NCBI GenBank assembly: GCA_045345765.1
Contig: CP148265.1
Span: forward strand, 1,984,001 to 2,048,000
DNA: 64,000 nucleotides
Origin: JAOARY01 sp045345765
Lineage (GTDB): Bacteria > Bacillota > Clostridia > Peptostreptococcales > Peptostreptococcaceae
Reading direction: 5' to 3'
A program made the position numbers and the translations under genes. The notes under the pieces are model-generated. The model made no database searches. It was given only the letters and a program-made list of their open reading frames with translations, and was not told the DNA's origin. Positions 1 through 8,134 of the stretch are shown in pieces (position 1 is the stretch's first letter; the number at the start of each line of letters is the position of its first letter).

Positions 1-1
1 A

Positions 2-502
2 TTAGCTAACAAGAGACAAGGTACTCAGTCAGCTAAGACAAGATCAGAAGTAAGAGGTGGCGGGAAGAAGCCATGGAGACAAAAAGGAACTGGTAGAGCA
101 AGAGCTGGTAGTTCAAGACAACCAAACTGGATTGGTGGTGGAGTTGTATTCGCACCAAAGCCAAGAGATTACAGATACTCACTTCCTAAGAAGATGAGAA
201 GATTAGCTCTTAAAGGTGTTCTTACTAATAAGGTAACTGCTAACGATTTTATCGTTTTAGATGAGTTAAACTTAGACATACCTAAGACTAAAGAAATGGT
301 TAATGTATTAAAGGCTTTAGAAGCTAAGAAAGCATTAATTGTAACTGCGGAAAAAAATGATAATGTAGTAAGAGCTGCAAACAACATTCAAGGTGTAGCT
401 ACTGCATTTGTTAATACTATAAATGTATACGACATCTTAAGATATGAAAAATTAATAATAACTAAAGATGCTGTTAAAAAAGTGGAGGAGGTGTACGCAT
501 AA
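2..502 (+). CDS. rplD: 50S ribosomal protein L4 (uL4), 3' part
   Basis: The gene is cut by the window start: the frame is open from base 2 and gives the last 166 residues. The Arg/Gly/Lys-rich stretch (GGGKKPWRQKGTGRARAG) is the L4 loop that lines the exit tunnel, followed by the globular C-terminal half that binds 23S rRNA domain I. In many bacteria L4 also represses its own S10 operon, but that leader lies outside the window. The stop codon overlaps the rplW start (TAATG), so the two are translationally coupled. Identity is certain; only the 5' end is missing. Confidence 0.97.
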   Translation, partial: LANKRQGTQSAKTRSEVRGGGKKPWRQKGTGRARAGSSRQPNWIGGGVVFAPKPRDYRYSLPKKMRRLALKGVLTNKVTANDFIVLDELNLDIPKTKEMVNVLKALEAKKALIVTAEKNDNVVRAANNIQGVATAFVNTINVYDILRYEKLIITKDAVKKVEEVYA

Positions 503-792
503 TGACTAATCCACATGATATAATCATAAGACCAGTTATAACTGAAACTTCTATGGATGCTATGGCTGACAAGAAGTACACATTCATCGTTACAAAGAAA
601 GCTAACAAGTTTGAAATAAGAAAAGCTGTTGAAGCGGTATTTGGTGTGGAAGTAGATAAGATAAACACTATGAATTATACAGGAAAAACTAAGAGAATGG
701 GAAGAAACATTGGTAAGAGAGCGGACTTTAAAAAGGCTGTTGTAAAACTTACAGAAGCTTCTAAAGAAATAGAATTCTTTGAAGGTGTTTAA
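502..792 (+). CDS. rplW: 50S ribosomal protein L23 (uL23)
   Basis: This 96-residue protein has normal length for uL23, a 23S rRNA-binding protein at the tunnel exit where trigger factor and SRP dock. It opens with the typical PHDIIIRPVITETS and carries the basic hairpin TGKTKRMGRNIGKR (about residues 53-67) that contacts rRNA. The ATG shares its A with the rplD stop. GGAGGAGGTG, inside the end of rplD, is the ribosome binding site. It sits in the standard S10-operon position between L4 and L2. Confidence 0.97.
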   Translation: MTNPHDIIIRPVITETSMDAMADKKYTFIVTKKANKFEIRKAVEAVFGVEVDKINTMNYTGKTKRMGRNIGKRADFKKAVVKLTEASKEIEFFEGV

Positions 793-823
793 TTCCTAAG
801 CAAGCATAAAGGAGGGAAATTAA

Positions 824-1657
824 ATGGCTATTAAAAAGTTTAAGCCAACATCTGCCGGACGTAGACATATGACTGTACTTAAGTCAGATGAAATAACTAG
901 AGAAGGTTATGAAAAATCACTAGTTGTTTCTCTTAAGAAACATGCTGGTAGAAATGCGCAAGGTAAAATAACTACTCGTCATAAAGGTGGCGGAGCTAGA
1001 AAGAAATATAGAGTAATAGATTTCAAAAGAGAAAAAGAGAATGTTCCAGCAAAAGTTGCTGCTGTTGAATATGATCCAAATAGAACTGCTAATATAGCGT
1101 TATTACACTATGTTGATGGTGAAAAAAGATACATCCTTAGCCCAGTAGGACTAAAGGTTGGAGACGTTGTATTATCTGGTAAAGAAGCGGATATCAAACC
1201 AGGTAACACAAGAAAATTAAAAGATATGCCAGTTGGTACTATGCTTCATAATATCGAGCTTAAAGCTGGAAAAGGAGCACAATTAGTAAGATCTGCTGGA
1301 GTATCAGCTCAATTAATGGCTAAGGAAGGAAAATACGCGTTATTAAGACTTCCATCAGGAGAAATGAGATTAGTTCATAATGAGTGTAGAGCAACAGTTG
1401 GACAAGTTGGAAATGTTGAACATTTCAATGTTACTATCGGTAAAGCTGGTAGAAAGAGACATATGGGTGTAAGACCTACAGTAAGAGGTTCTGTAATGAA
1501 CCCTAATGACCATCCACACGGTGGAGGGGAAGGTAGAGCTCCTATAGGTAGACCATCACCAGTAACTCCTTGGGGTAAACCAACTCTTGGATTTAAAACT
1601 AGAAAGAAAAATAAAGCTTCAGATAAATATATTGTTTCAAGAAGAAAGAAAAAATAA
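824..1657 (+). CDS. rplB: 50S ribosomal protein L2 (uL2)
   Basis: A full-length (277 aa) primary 23S rRNA-binding protein needed for subunit association and peptidyl-transferase centre assembly. The N-terminal OB-type half is followed by the SH3-like half. The C-terminal signature PNDHPHGGGEGRAPIGR is intact and includes the conserved histidine near the peptidyl-transferase centre. The C-terminus ends in the usual very basic tail (SRRKKK). AAGGAGGG lies 7 bases before the ATG. It is transcribed within the S10 operon, 31 bases after rplW. Confidence 0.97.
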   Translation: MAIKKFKPTSAGRRHMTVLKSDEITREGYEKSLVVSLKKHAGRNAQGKITTRHKGGGARKKYRVIDFKREKENVPAKVAAVEYDPNRTANIALLHYVDGEKRYILSPVGLKVGDVVLSGKEADIKPGNTRKLKDMPVGTMLHNIELKAGKGAQLVRSAGVSAQLMAKEGKYALLRLPSGEMRLVHNECRATVGQVGNVEHFNVTIGKAGRKRHMGVRPTVRGSVMNPNDHPHGGGEGRAPIGRPSPVTPWGKPTLGFKTRKKNKASDKYIVSRRKKK

Positions 1658-1700
1658 AGTAAGCTAATATATAAATGTTAAGTTGGAAGGAGGAAGAATA

Positions 1701-1982
1701 ATGAGTAGATCAACAAAGAAGGGACCTTTTGTACACCCTAGACTTCTTAAGAAGATTGAAAAAATGAACGAAACTGACGAAAAGAGCGTTGTTAAGACTT
1801 GGTCAAGATCGTCAACTATATTCCCTCAATTTTTAGGACATACAATTGCTGTTCATGACGGAAGAAAGCATGTTCCTGTATATATTACGGAAGAAATGGT
1901 TGGACATAAATTAGGTGAATTCGTTTTAACTAGAACGTTTAAAGGTCACAAAGGTGACGATAGAACTTCAAAGAGAAAATAG
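1701..1982 (+). CDS. rpsS: 30S ribosomal protein S19 (uS19)
   Basis: A 93-residue protein of the 30S head that contacts S13 and lies near the A-site finger bridge. It begins MSRSTKKGPFV, the universal S19 N-terminus, and contains GHKLGEF and TRTFKGH. The frame is open further upstream to an in-frame ATG at 1683. AAGGAGGAAGAATA sits directly before the ATG at 1701 and would be inside the coding sequence of the longer form, so 1701 is chosen. Confidence 0.96.
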   Translation: MSRSTKKGPFVHPRLLKKIEKMNETDEKSVVKTWSRSSTIFPQFLGHTIAVHDGRKHVPVYITEEMVGHKLGEFVLTRTFKGHKGDDRTSKRK

Positions 1983-2021
1983 TTAGAAATAACTTTTGAA
2001 TAGTGGAAGGAGGTTTTTGCT

Positions 2022-2354
2022 GTGGAAGCTAGAGCTATAGCAAAATTCGTACGTGTATCTCCTAGAAAAGCAGGTTTTACTGCTGATCTAGTAAGAGGTA
2101 AAAATGTAGACGAAGCATTGGCGATATTAAAGTATACGCCGAACAAAGCAGCTAGAGAATTAAGAAATGTTTTATTATCTGCTGTTGCAAATGCTGAAAA
2201 TAACCATAATATGGATAGAGATAAATTAGTTGTATCAAAAATGGTTGCTAATCAAGGTCCAACAATGAAGAGATTCAGACCTAGAGCAATGGGACGTGCT
2301 ACAACAATAAGAAAAAGAACTAGCCACTTAGAGGTAGTTGTAAAAGAAAAGTAA
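2022..2354 (+). CDS. rplV: 50S ribosomal protein L22 (uL22)
   Basis: 110 residues, normal for L22, whose long beta-hairpin reaches into the exit tunnel and helps form the macrolide-binding region. The conserved VRVSPRKAG and the C-terminal hairpin (about residues 80-100, FRPRAMGRATTIRKRTSH) are present. The start is GTG at 2022, fixed by GGAAGGAGG about 8 bases upstream. It lies between S19 and S3 as in other S10 operons. Confidence 0.96.
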   Translation: MEARAIAKFVRVSPRKAGFTADLVRGKNVDEALAILKYTPNKAARELRNVLLSAVANAENNHNMDRDKLVVSKMVANQGPTMKRFRPRAMGRATTIRKRTSHLEVVVKEK

Positions 2355-2373
2355 TTGATAAGGAGGGAAAATA

Positions 2374-3123
2374 ATGGGTCAAAAAGTTAGTCCTCACGGT
2401 TTGAGAGTGGGCGTTATAAAGGACTGGGATTCTAGATGGTTTGCAAACAAAGAGAATTTCGCAGGACTTTTAAAAGAAGACCACGAGATACGTAAATTCT
2501 TAAAGAAGAAACTTTACACTTCTGGAATTTCTAAAATAGAAATAGAAAGATCAGGAGAAAAAGTAAAGCTTAATATAAATACTGCAAAGCCTGGAATGGT
2601 AATAGGTAGAGGTGGAGCAGGAATCGAAGAAATTAAAAAAGATGTAGCTAAGATGTCTGCTGCTAAGGTTATACTTATTAACATAGTAGAGGTTAAGCGT
2701 CCAGAAAAAGATGCTCAATTAGTTGCTGAAAACATTGCATTAGCACTTGAAAGAAGAGTTGCATTCAGAAGAGCAATGAAACAAGGTATGCAAAGAGCTT
2801 TAAGATCTGGAGCTAAAGGTATTAAAGTTGCTACTGCTGGTAGACTTGGTGGAGCTGAAATGGCTAGAACTGAAGGATACAGCGAAGGAAATGTACCTTT
2901 ATCAACTTTAAGAGCTGACATAGATTATGGATTTGCTGAAGCAGATACTACTTATGGAAAGCTTGGAGTTAAGGTTTGGATAAACCACGGTGAAGTACTT
3001 CCAAGTAAAACTGAAGAAAGAATCTTAGGATTCAATGAAAGAAAAGAAGTTAAAAAAGGTAATAAAAGACCTAATAACAGAAGAAATAATAACAGAGGGC
3101 CAAGAAAGCCTAAAGCTGAATAA
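2374..3123 (+). CDS. rpsC: 30S ribosomal protein S3 (uS3)
   Basis: 249 residues: an N-terminal helical part, a type-2 KH domain with the GxxG-containing loop GMVIGRGGAGIEE (about residues 72-84), and the C-terminal S3 domain around ISTAGRLGGAEMART-like residues 150-165. It sits at the mRNA entry pore of the 30S head with S4 and S5. It ends in a lineage-specific Asn/Arg/Lys-rich tail (KKGNKRPNNRRNNNRG) beyond the conserved fold. AAGGAGGG precedes the ATG. It is co-transcribed between L22 and L16. Confidence 0.96.
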   Translation: MGQKVSPHGLRVGVIKDWDSRWFANKENFAGLLKEDHEIRKFLKKKLYTSGISKIEIERSGEKVKLNINTAKPGMVIGRGGAGIEEIKKDVAKMSAAKVILINIVEVKRPEKDAQLVAENIALALERRVAFRRAMKQGMQRALRSGAKGIKVATAGRLGGAEMARTEGYSEGNVPLSTLRADIDYGFAEADTTYGKLGVKVWINHGEVLPSKTEERILGFNERKEVKKGNKRPNNRRNNNRGPRKPKAE

Positions 3124-3155
3124 TAGATAAGCAGTTAAGGAAGGAGGAATAGACC

Positions 3156-3581
3156 ATGTTAATGCCTAAAAGAGTAAAACGTCGTAGAGTTCATAGAGGC
3201 AAAATGAGAGGTAAAGCTCAAAAAGGTAACACGGTAGATTACGGAAAATATGGTATGGTGGCACAAGAAGCTTCTTGGATTACATCTAATCAAATAGAAG
3301 CAGCCAGAATAGCAATGAATAGATACATGAAGAGGGGCGGAAAAGTTTTCATAAAGATATTCCCTCACAAGCCTGTAACTAGAAAACCTGCAGAAACTCG
3401 TATGGGTGCTGGTAAAGGTTCACCAGAATATTGGGTTGCAGTAGTTAAGCCAGGTAGAGTAATGTTTGAAATTGATGGAGTTTCGGAAGAAATAGCAAGA
3501 GAAGCAATGAGACTTGCTATGCACAAACTGCCAATCAAATGTAAGTTTGTAGTAAAGGGTGGTGAATCAAGTGAAAGCTAA
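3156..3581 (+). CDS. rplP: 50S ribosomal protein L16 (uL16)
   Basis: 141 residues, starting MLMPKRVKRRRVHRGKM as in most Firmicutes. L16 contacts the A-site tRNA elbow and is among the last proteins to join the 50S subunit. The conserved GKGSPEYWVAVVKPG and FEIDGVSEE segments are present. AAGGAGGAATAGACC precedes the first ATG; a second in-frame ATG at 3162 is further from it. The 3' end overlaps rpmC. Confidence 0.96.
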   Translation: MLMPKRVKRRRVHRGKMRGKAQKGNTVDYGKYGMVAQEASWITSNQIEAARIAMNRYMKRGGKVFIKIFPHKPVTRKPAETRMGAGKGSPEYWVAVVKPGRVMFEIDGVSEEIAREAMRLAMHKLPIKCKFVVKGGESSES

Positions 3582-3765
3582 AGAAATAAGAGAAATGAGC
3601 GGGAACGAGCTTGTTCAAAAGCTTGCAGACCTTAAGGGTGAGTTATTTAACCTTAGATTCCAATTAGCTACTGGACAGCTTGATAACCCAAAGAGAATAA
3701 GTTTAGTAAGAAAAGATATCGCGAGAGTTAAGACTGTAATAAGAGCTAACGAGCTTAACGCGTAG
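3571..3765 (+). CDS. rpmC: 50S ribosomal protein L29 (uL29)
   Basis: A 64-residue two-helix protein of the tunnel exit next to L23. It is recognised by KAKEIREMSGNELVQKL at the start and LDNPKRISLVRKDIARVKT near the end. The start taken is GTG at 3571, giving the standard M-KAKEIREM N-terminus and an 11-base overlap with rplP. In-frame GTGs at 3559 and 3562 would add 3-4 residues not normal for the family, and GGTGGTGA just upstream fits 3571 as a modest ribosome binding site. Confidence 0.94.
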   Translation: MKAKEIREMSGNELVQKLADLKGELFNLRFQLATGQLDNPKRISLVRKDIARVKTVIRANELNA

Positions 3766-3802
3766 GATATATAGTAGTATTGCGTGAAGGGAGGCAACCG
3801 CT

Positions 3803-4060
3803 GTGGAAAGAAATAGAAGAAAAGTTAGAGTTGGACGTGTTGTAAGCAATAAGATGGATAAAACTATAACTGTTGCAGTTGAAGAGTTTATTCGTCATCC
3901 ACTTTACAGTAAAGCAGTTAAAAGAACTAAAAAGTTAAAAGCACATGATGAAAATAATGTTTGTAATATAGGCGATAGAGTAAGAATAATGGAGACGAGA
4001 CCATTATCTAAAGATAAAAGATTTAGACTTGTAGAAGTAGTACAAGAAGTAAGAAAGTAA
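3803..4060 (+). CDS. rpsQ: 30S ribosomal protein S17 (uS17)
   Basis: 85 residues with the OB fold of S17, a primary 16S rRNA-binding protein of the 30S body. Motifs GRVVSNKMDKTITV and the C-terminal RIMETRPLSKDKRFRLVEVV are typical. The start is GTG at 3803 (M-ERNRRKVRVG), with AAGGGAGGCAACCGCT in front. It is part of the same operon, between L29 and L14. Confidence 0.95.
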   Translation: MERNRRKVRVGRVVSNKMDKTITVAVEEFIRHPLYSKAVKRTKKLKAHDENNVCNIGDRVRIMETRPLSKDKRFRLVEVVQEVRK

Positions 4061-4092
4061 TAATATGCTAGAATGCGAGAGGAGGTATTAGC

Positions 4093-4461
4093 ATGATACA
4101 ACAAGAAACTCGTTTAAAGGTAGCTGATAATTCAGGTGCAAAAGAGATACTTTGCATACGTGTTTTAGGCGGAACAAAGAGAAGATATGCTCGTGTAGGA
4201 GACGTTATAGTAGCTACTGTTAAAAGTGCAACACCAGGTGGAGTTGTTAAAAAAGGTAAAGTAGTAAGAGCTGTTGTAGTAAGAACTAAAAAAGAACTAA
4301 GAAGAAAAGACGGAAGTTATATTCAATTTGATGAAAATGCTGCTGTTTTAATAAAGGATGACAAGTCTCCAATGGGAACTCGTATATTCGGACCAGTTGC
4401 TAGAGAGCTAAGAGACAATAACTTCATGAGAATAGTTTCACTTGCTCCAGAGGTACTTTAA
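4093..4461 (+). CDS. rplN: 50S ribosomal protein L14 (uL14)
   Basis: 122 residues, the family's exact usual length. L14 binds 23S rRNA at the subunit interface with L19 and is the docking site of the silencing factor RsfS. It begins MIQQETRLKVADNSGAKE, includes RVLGGTKRRYARVGD, and ends FMRIVSLAPEVL, all diagnostic. GAGAGGAGGT precedes the ATG. It is the first gene of the spc part of the cluster, with no promoter evident between it and rpsQ. Confidence 0.97.
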   Translation: MIQQETRLKVADNSGAKEILCIRVLGGTKRRYARVGDVIVATVKSATPGGVVKKGKVVRAVVVRTKKELRRKDGSYIQFDENAAVLIKDDKSPMGTRIFGPVARELRDNNFMRIVSLAPEVL

Positions 4462-4481
4462 TCTAAGGAGGTGTAAGCAAA

Positions 4482-4790
4482 ATGATGCGTATTAAGAAAG
4501 ATGATACAGTGGTAGTAATCGCTGGTAAAGATAAAGGTAAAAAAGGTAAAGTGCTTGAAGTAAATCCTTCTAAAGGTAAAGTATTAGTTGAAGGAGTAGC
4601 TATGGCTACAAAGCACATGAAACCATCTGCTAAGGTACAACAAGGCGGAATAGTACAAAAAGAAGCTTTCATAGATATGTCTAATGTAATGCCATATTGC
4701 AAGAAATGTGATAAAGGTGTTAGAGTATCTTTCAACATAGAGAACGGAAGCAAAACTAGAGCTTGTGCTAAGTGTAACGAAGCTTTATAG
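4482..4790 (+). CDS. rplX: 50S ribosomal protein L24 (uL24), with four cysteines
   Basis: 102 residues. The N-terminal KOW domain (about residues 4-40, VVIAGKDKGKKGKVLEV) starts 50S assembly by binding the 5' end of 23S rRNA. The C-terminal half carries two CxxC pairs (Cys73/Cys76 and Cys95/Cys98) around a hydrophobic strand, which looks like a zinc ribbon; this form is known in some but not all bacterial L24 proteins. The start at 4482 follows AAGGAGG; an adjacent ATG at 4485 is also possible. It sits between L14 and L5 as in other spc operons. Confidence 0.95.
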   Translation: MMRIKKDDTVVVIAGKDKGKKGKVLEVNPSKGKVLVEGVAMATKHMKPSAKVQQGGIVQKEAFIDMSNVMPYCKKCDKGVRVSFNIENGSKTRACAKCNEAL

Positions 4791-4815
4791 AAAGAAATGA
4801 AAGGAGGATATTCAC

Positions 4816-5358
4816 ATGGCTATAAGACTTTTAGAAAAGTATAAGAAAGAAGTAGCTCCAGCATTAATGGAAAAATTTAATTACAAAAGTGTAATGGAGA
4901 TACCTAAACTTGAAAAAGTTGTAATAAACATGGGAGTAGGAGAGGCTAGAGAGAATCCAAAATCTTTAGAAGCTGCTCTTAATGAACTTGGAATAATAAC
5001 AGGACAAAAACCAGTTGTTACTAAAGCTAAGAAATCAGTTGCAAACTTCAAATTAAGAGAAGGTATGCCTGTTGGAGCTAAGGTAACTCTTAGAGCTGAA
5101 AAAATGTATAATTTTGTAGATAAATTTGTAAGCATATCATTACCTAGAGTTAGAGACTTTAGAGGTGTAAGTGCAAATTCATTTGATGGAAGAGGAAACT
5201 ATGCTCTTGGGGTTAAAGAACAACTTATATACCCTGAAATAGAATTCGATATGGTAGATCAAACTAGAGGTATGGACGTTATATTCGTAACAACTGCGAA
5301 GACTGACGAAGAAGCTAGAGAGCTTTTAAAACTTCTAGGAATGCCGTTTGCAAAATAG
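4816..5358 (+). CDS. rplE: 50S ribosomal protein L5 (uL5)
   Basis: 180 residues, normal length. L5 binds 5S rRNA in the central protuberance and contacts the P-site tRNA. Signatures are KVVINMGVGEA (about residues 34-44), GQKPVVTKAKKSVANFKLREG and LPRVRDFRG. AAAGGAGGATATTCAC is placed well for the ATG at 4816. It is located between L24 and the zinc-type S14. Confidence 0.97.
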   Translation: MAIRLLEKYKKEVAPALMEKFNYKSVMEIPKLEKVVINMGVGEARENPKSLEAALNELGIITGQKPVVTKAKKSVANFKLREGMPVGAKVTLRAEKMYNFVDKFVSISLPRVRDFRGVSANSFDGRGNYALGVKEQLIYPEIEFDMVDQTRGMDVIFVTTAKTDEEARELLKLLGMPFAK

Positions 5359-5374
5359 ATAGGAGGGTTAAAAG

Positions 5375-5560
5375 ATGGCTAGAAAGGCGATGAAAGTTAA
5401 ACAAGCCAGAAAGCAAAAATATTCTACTAGAGAATATACAAGATGCAACCTTTGTGGAAGACCACATTCTGTACTAAAGAAATTCGGTATCTGCCGTATT
5501 TGCTTTAGAGAGTTAGCTTACAAAGGTGAAATTCCTGGAGTAAGAAAGGCAAGCTGGTAG
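5375..5560 (+). CDS. rpsN: 30S ribosomal protein S14, zinc-binding type (uS14)
   Basis: 61 residues: the short S14 form with an intact zinc ribbon, Cys24-x2-Cys27 and Cys40-x2-Cys43 (CNLC, CRIC). It is a late-assembling 30S head protein. In many Firmicutes a zinc-free paralogue (RpsN2) replaces this form under zinc limitation; none is seen in this window. TAGGAGGGTTAAAAG precedes the ATG, and it lies 17 bases after rplE. Confidence 0.96.
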   Translation: MARKAMKVKQARKQKYSTREYTRCNLCGRPHSVLKKFGICRICFRELAYKGEIPGVRKASW

Positions 5561-5590
5561 AAATAAGTTACTTGGAAGGAGGTTTTTAAT

Positions 5591-5989
5591 ATGACAATGA
5601 CAGATCCAATAGCAGATATGCTGACTCGTGTAAGAAACGCAAATTCTGTTAAGCATGAATCATTAGAAGTACCTGCTTCTAACATCAAAAAAGAAATAGC
5701 AAGAATACTTCTAGAAGAAGGATTCATAAAAGGTTATGATGTTATAGAAGATGGAAAGCAAGGTATAATAAAGATTCAACTTAAGTATGGAAGAAATGGC
5801 GAGAAAGTAATCAGTGGAATAAAGAGAATATCTAAACCTGGTATGAGAGTATATGCTGGTAAAGAAGATGTGCCTAAAGTATTGAACGGATTAGGAATAT
5901 CAATAGTATCTACTTCAAAAGGTATAATAACTGATAGAGAAGCTAGAAAACAAAACGTAGGTGGAGAAGTAATCTGTTACGTTTGGTAA
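5591..5989 (+). CDS. rpsH: 30S ribosomal protein S8 (uS8)
   Basis: 132 residues, normal length. S8 binds the central domain of 16S rRNA and, in E. coli, represses the spc operon. It starts MTMTDPIADMLTRVRNAN and ends with the diagnostic IVSTSKGIITDREARKQNVGGE followed by CYVW. GGAAGGAGG precedes the ATG. It stands between zinc-type S14 and L6. Confidence 0.97.
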   Translation: MTMTDPIADMLTRVRNANSVKHESLEVPASNIKKEIARILLEEGFIKGYDVIEDGKQGIIKIQLKYGRNGEKVISGIKRISKPGMRVYAGKEDVPKVLNGLGISIVSTSKGIITDREARKQNVGGEVICYVW

Positions 5990-6019
5990 TAATAAGTCGT
6001 GAAGCAAGGAGGTGCCAGA

Positions 6020-6559
6020 ATGTCAAGAATAGGATTTAAAGAAATAGTTGTTCCTGCAGGCGTAGAAGTTAAAGTTCTAGAAAACAACACAGTTGTTGTT
6101 AAAGGACCTAAAGGAGAACTTAGCGAAAAATTAGATGAAGCTATGAAAGTAGTTATAGAAGGTAATATTGTTAAGGTTGAAAGACCAACTGAAAACAAGA
6201 AGCATAAATCTCTTCATGGATTAAGTAGAACTTTAATCGCTAACATGATTGAAGGTGTTACTAATGGTTATGAAAAGAAATTAGAGCTTGTAGGTGTAGG
6301 TTATAGAGCTCAAAAACAAGGTAAGAAATTAGTTATGAACCTTGGATTCTCACATCCAGTTGAAATGGAAGATCCAGAAGGAATAACAGTTGAAGTACCT
6401 AACCAAACTGAACTTATCGTAAAAGGTATCAACAAGCAACAAGTTGGTAATTACTCTGCTAAGATCAGAGATTGGAGAAAGCCTGAGCCTTACAAAGGTA
6501 AAGGAATAAAATATGCTGGTGAAATTATCAGAAGAAAAGAAGGTAAAACTGGTAAATAG
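6020..6559 (+). CDS. rplF: 50S ribosomal protein L6 (uL6)
   Basis: 179 residues with the two repeated L6 folds. L6 lies near the sarcin-ricin loop and factor-binding site. It starts MSRIGFKEIVVPAGVEV and ends with the invariant-type segment DWRKPEPYKGKGIKYAGE. AAGGAGGTGCCAGA directly precedes the ATG at 6020. An upstream in-frame GTG at 5999 would put this ribosome binding site inside the gene and is rejected. Confidence 0.96.
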   Translation: MSRIGFKEIVVPAGVEVKVLENNTVVVKGPKGELSEKLDEAMKVVIEGNIVKVERPTENKKHKSLHGLSRTLIANMIEGVTNGYEKKLELVGVGYRAQKQGKKLVMNLGFSHPVEMEDPEGITVEVPNQTELIVKGINKQQVGNYSAKIRDWRKPEPYKGKGIKYAGEIIRRKEGKTGK

Positions 6560-6576
6560 GAAAGGAGTGAAAAGGG

Positions 6577-6945
6577 ATGTTTAATAAAGTGAGTAAAAAT
6601 GAAGCAAGAAAAAAAAGACATGCTAGAGTAAGAGGCAAAGTCTTTGGAACTCCTGAAAGACCAAGATTAAATGTATATAGAAGTCTTAATAACATATATG
6701 CTCAAGTTATAGATGACGTTAACGGAAAAACTTTAGCTTCAGCTTCTTCTTTAGATAAAGAGTTAAAAGCTGAAATTAAGCATGGCGGAAATAAAGAGTC
6801 AGCTAAAAAAGTTGGAGAGTTAGTAGCTAAAAGAGCAAAAGAAGCTAATGTTGAAACAGTTGTTTTCGACAGAGGTGGATACATTTACCACGGTAGAGTT
6901 AAAGAACTAGCAGAAGCTGCTAGAGAAGGTGGTCTTAAGTTTTAA
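6577..6945 (+). CDS. rplR: 50S ribosomal protein L18 (uL18)
   Basis: 122 residues, normal length. L18 binds 5S rRNA together with L5 and L25 in the central protuberance. Family marks are RHARVRGKVFGTPERPRLNVYRS near the N-terminus (about residues 15-37) and the C-terminal FDRGGYIYHGRVKELAEAAR. AAAGGAGTGAAAAGGG precedes the ATG. It lies between L6 and S5. Confidence 0.96.
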   Translation: MFNKVSKNEARKKRHARVRGKVFGTPERPRLNVYRSLNNIYAQVIDDVNGKTLASASSLDKELKAEIKHGGNKESAKKVGELVAKRAKEANVETVVFDRGGYIYHGRVKELAEAAREGGLKF

Positions 6946-6962
6946 TAGAAGGAGGCTAATAA

Positions 6963-7469
6963 ATGTCTAATAAGCTAATAGACGCTAAAGCACTAGACAT
7001 CACTGAAAAAGTTGTTGACATAAGACGTGTTGTTAAAGTTGTTAAAGGCGGTAGAAACTTTAGATTTGCAGCCCTTGTTGTTGTTGGAGATGAAAACGGA
7101 CATGTGGGTATGGGTACAGGAAAAGCTATGGAAGTACCAGATGCAATCAAAAAAGCAATAGATAATGCAAAGAAAAACCTTATAAAGGTTCCAATGGTTG
7201 GGACTACAGTTCCTCATGAAGTAGTAGGACATTTCGGTGCAGGTAAAGTTCTTATAATGCCAGCTGCAGAAGGTACAGGAGTTATCGCAGGTGGACCAGT
7301 ACGTGCTATATTAGAACTTGCAGGATTTAAAGATGTTAGAGCTAAGTCTTTAGGATCAAATAATGCAAGAAATATGGTAAATGCAACATTAGAAGGATTA
7401 GGAAACCTAAAGAGAGCCGAAGATATCGCTGCACTAAGAGGAAAAAAGGTTGAAGATCTTTTAGGTTAG
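6963..7469 (+). CDS. rpsE: 30S ribosomal protein S5 (uS5)
   Basis: 168 residues. The N-terminal dsRNA-binding-like domain has the basic stretch VVDIRRVVKVVKGGRNFRF (about residues 17-35) and VVVGDENGHVGMGTGKA. The C-terminal domain carries AEGTGVIAGGPVRAILELAG. S5 forms the mRNA entry tunnel with S3 and S4 and affects decoding accuracy. GAAGGAGGCTAATAA precedes the ATG, 17 bases after rplR. Confidence 0.97.
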   Translation: MSNKLIDAKALDITEKVVDIRRVVKVVKGGRNFRFAALVVVGDENGHVGMGTGKAMEVPDAIKKAIDNAKKNLIKVPMVGTTVPHEVVGHFGAGKVLIMPAAEGTGVIAGGPVRAILELAGFKDVRAKSLGSNNARNMVNATLEGLGNLKRAEDIAALRGKKVEDLLG

Positions 7470-7481
7470 GAGGTAGCAAAA

Positions 7482-7655
7482 ATGCTTAAAATAAAGCTAA
7501 CTAGAAGTGTAATCGGAACAAAACCTAAGCAAAGAAAGACTGTTGAAGCTCTTGGGCTTAGAAAAAGAGAACAAGTGGTAGAAAAGCCAGATAATGCTCA
7601 AATAAGAGGCATGATAGAGGTTGTTAAACACTTAGTACAAGTAGAAGAAGCATAG
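7482..7655 (+). CDS. rpmD: 50S ribosomal protein L30 (uL30)
   Basis: A small gene of 57 residues: MLKIKLTRSVIGTKPKQ at the start, then TVEALGLRKREQ and the C-terminal RGMIEVVKHLVQV. This is the bacterial short form of L30, a peripheral 50S protein near 5S rRNA. TTAGGAGGTAGCAAAA precedes the ATG at 7482, overlapping the end of rpsE by its Shine-Dalgarno. Order S5-L30-L15 is the standard spc order. Confidence 0.95.
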   Translation: MLKIKLTRSVIGTKPKQRKTVEALGLRKREQVVEKPDNAQIRGMIEVVKHLVQVEEA

Positions 7656-7686
7656 AAAAAAATTGCTTTAAAGGAGGTGCTAAAGA

Positions 7687-8133
7687 ATGAAGTTACATGA
7701 ACTTAAACCAGCAAAAGGTGCTGTTAAGAATAGAAAAAGATTAGGTAGAGGTACTGCTACAGGTCAAGGTAAGACTGCCGGTCGTGGACAAGATGGTCAA
7801 AATTCTCGTTCAGGTGGAGGAGTTAGACTTGGTTTTGAAGGTGGACAGATGCCACTATTTAGAAGACTTCCAAAGAGAGGTTTCAGCAATTTCAATTTCA
7901 AGAAAGTTTTCACTGAAGTTAATGTTGAAGTACTTAACAGATTTGAAGATGGAACAGAAATAACTGCTCAAGTTTTAAAAGAAGCAGGAGCTATATCTAA
8001 AATAGAAAAAGATGGTATAAAGATACTAGGTAATGGTAACCTAGAAAGAAAACTAACAGTAAAGGCTACAAAGTTTACTAAGTCAGCGGCAGAAAAAATA
8101 GAAGCTGCTGGTGGTAAGGTAGAGGTGATTTAA
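7687..8133 (+). CDS. rplO: 50S ribosomal protein L15 (uL15)
   Basis: 148 residues. The long Gly/Arg-rich N-terminal extension that threads into 23S rRNA is clear (KNRKRLGRGTATGQGKTAGRG, then GGGVRLGFEGGQMPLFRRLPKRG). It is followed by the globular C-terminal domain ending AAGGKVEVI. L15 is a late-assembly 50S protein. AAAGGAGGTGCTAAAGA precedes the ATG. The stop is one base before the secY start, so the two are probably coupled. Confidence 0.96.
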   Translation: MKLHELKPAKGAVKNRKRLGRGTATGQGKTAGRGQDGQNSRSGGGVRLGFEGGQMPLFRRLPKRGFSNFNFKKVFTEVNVEVLNRFEDGTEITAQVLKEAGAISKIEKDGIKILGNGNLERKLTVKATKFTKSAAEKIEAAGGKVEVI

Positions 8134-8134
8134 T

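Noticed and set aside
2715..2921. Reverse-strand ORFs opposite ribosomal genes (also near 3159-3368, 4881-5135, 6977-7232)
   Set aside because: They are shadows of highly conserved r-protein genes and have no ribosome binding sites or family features.
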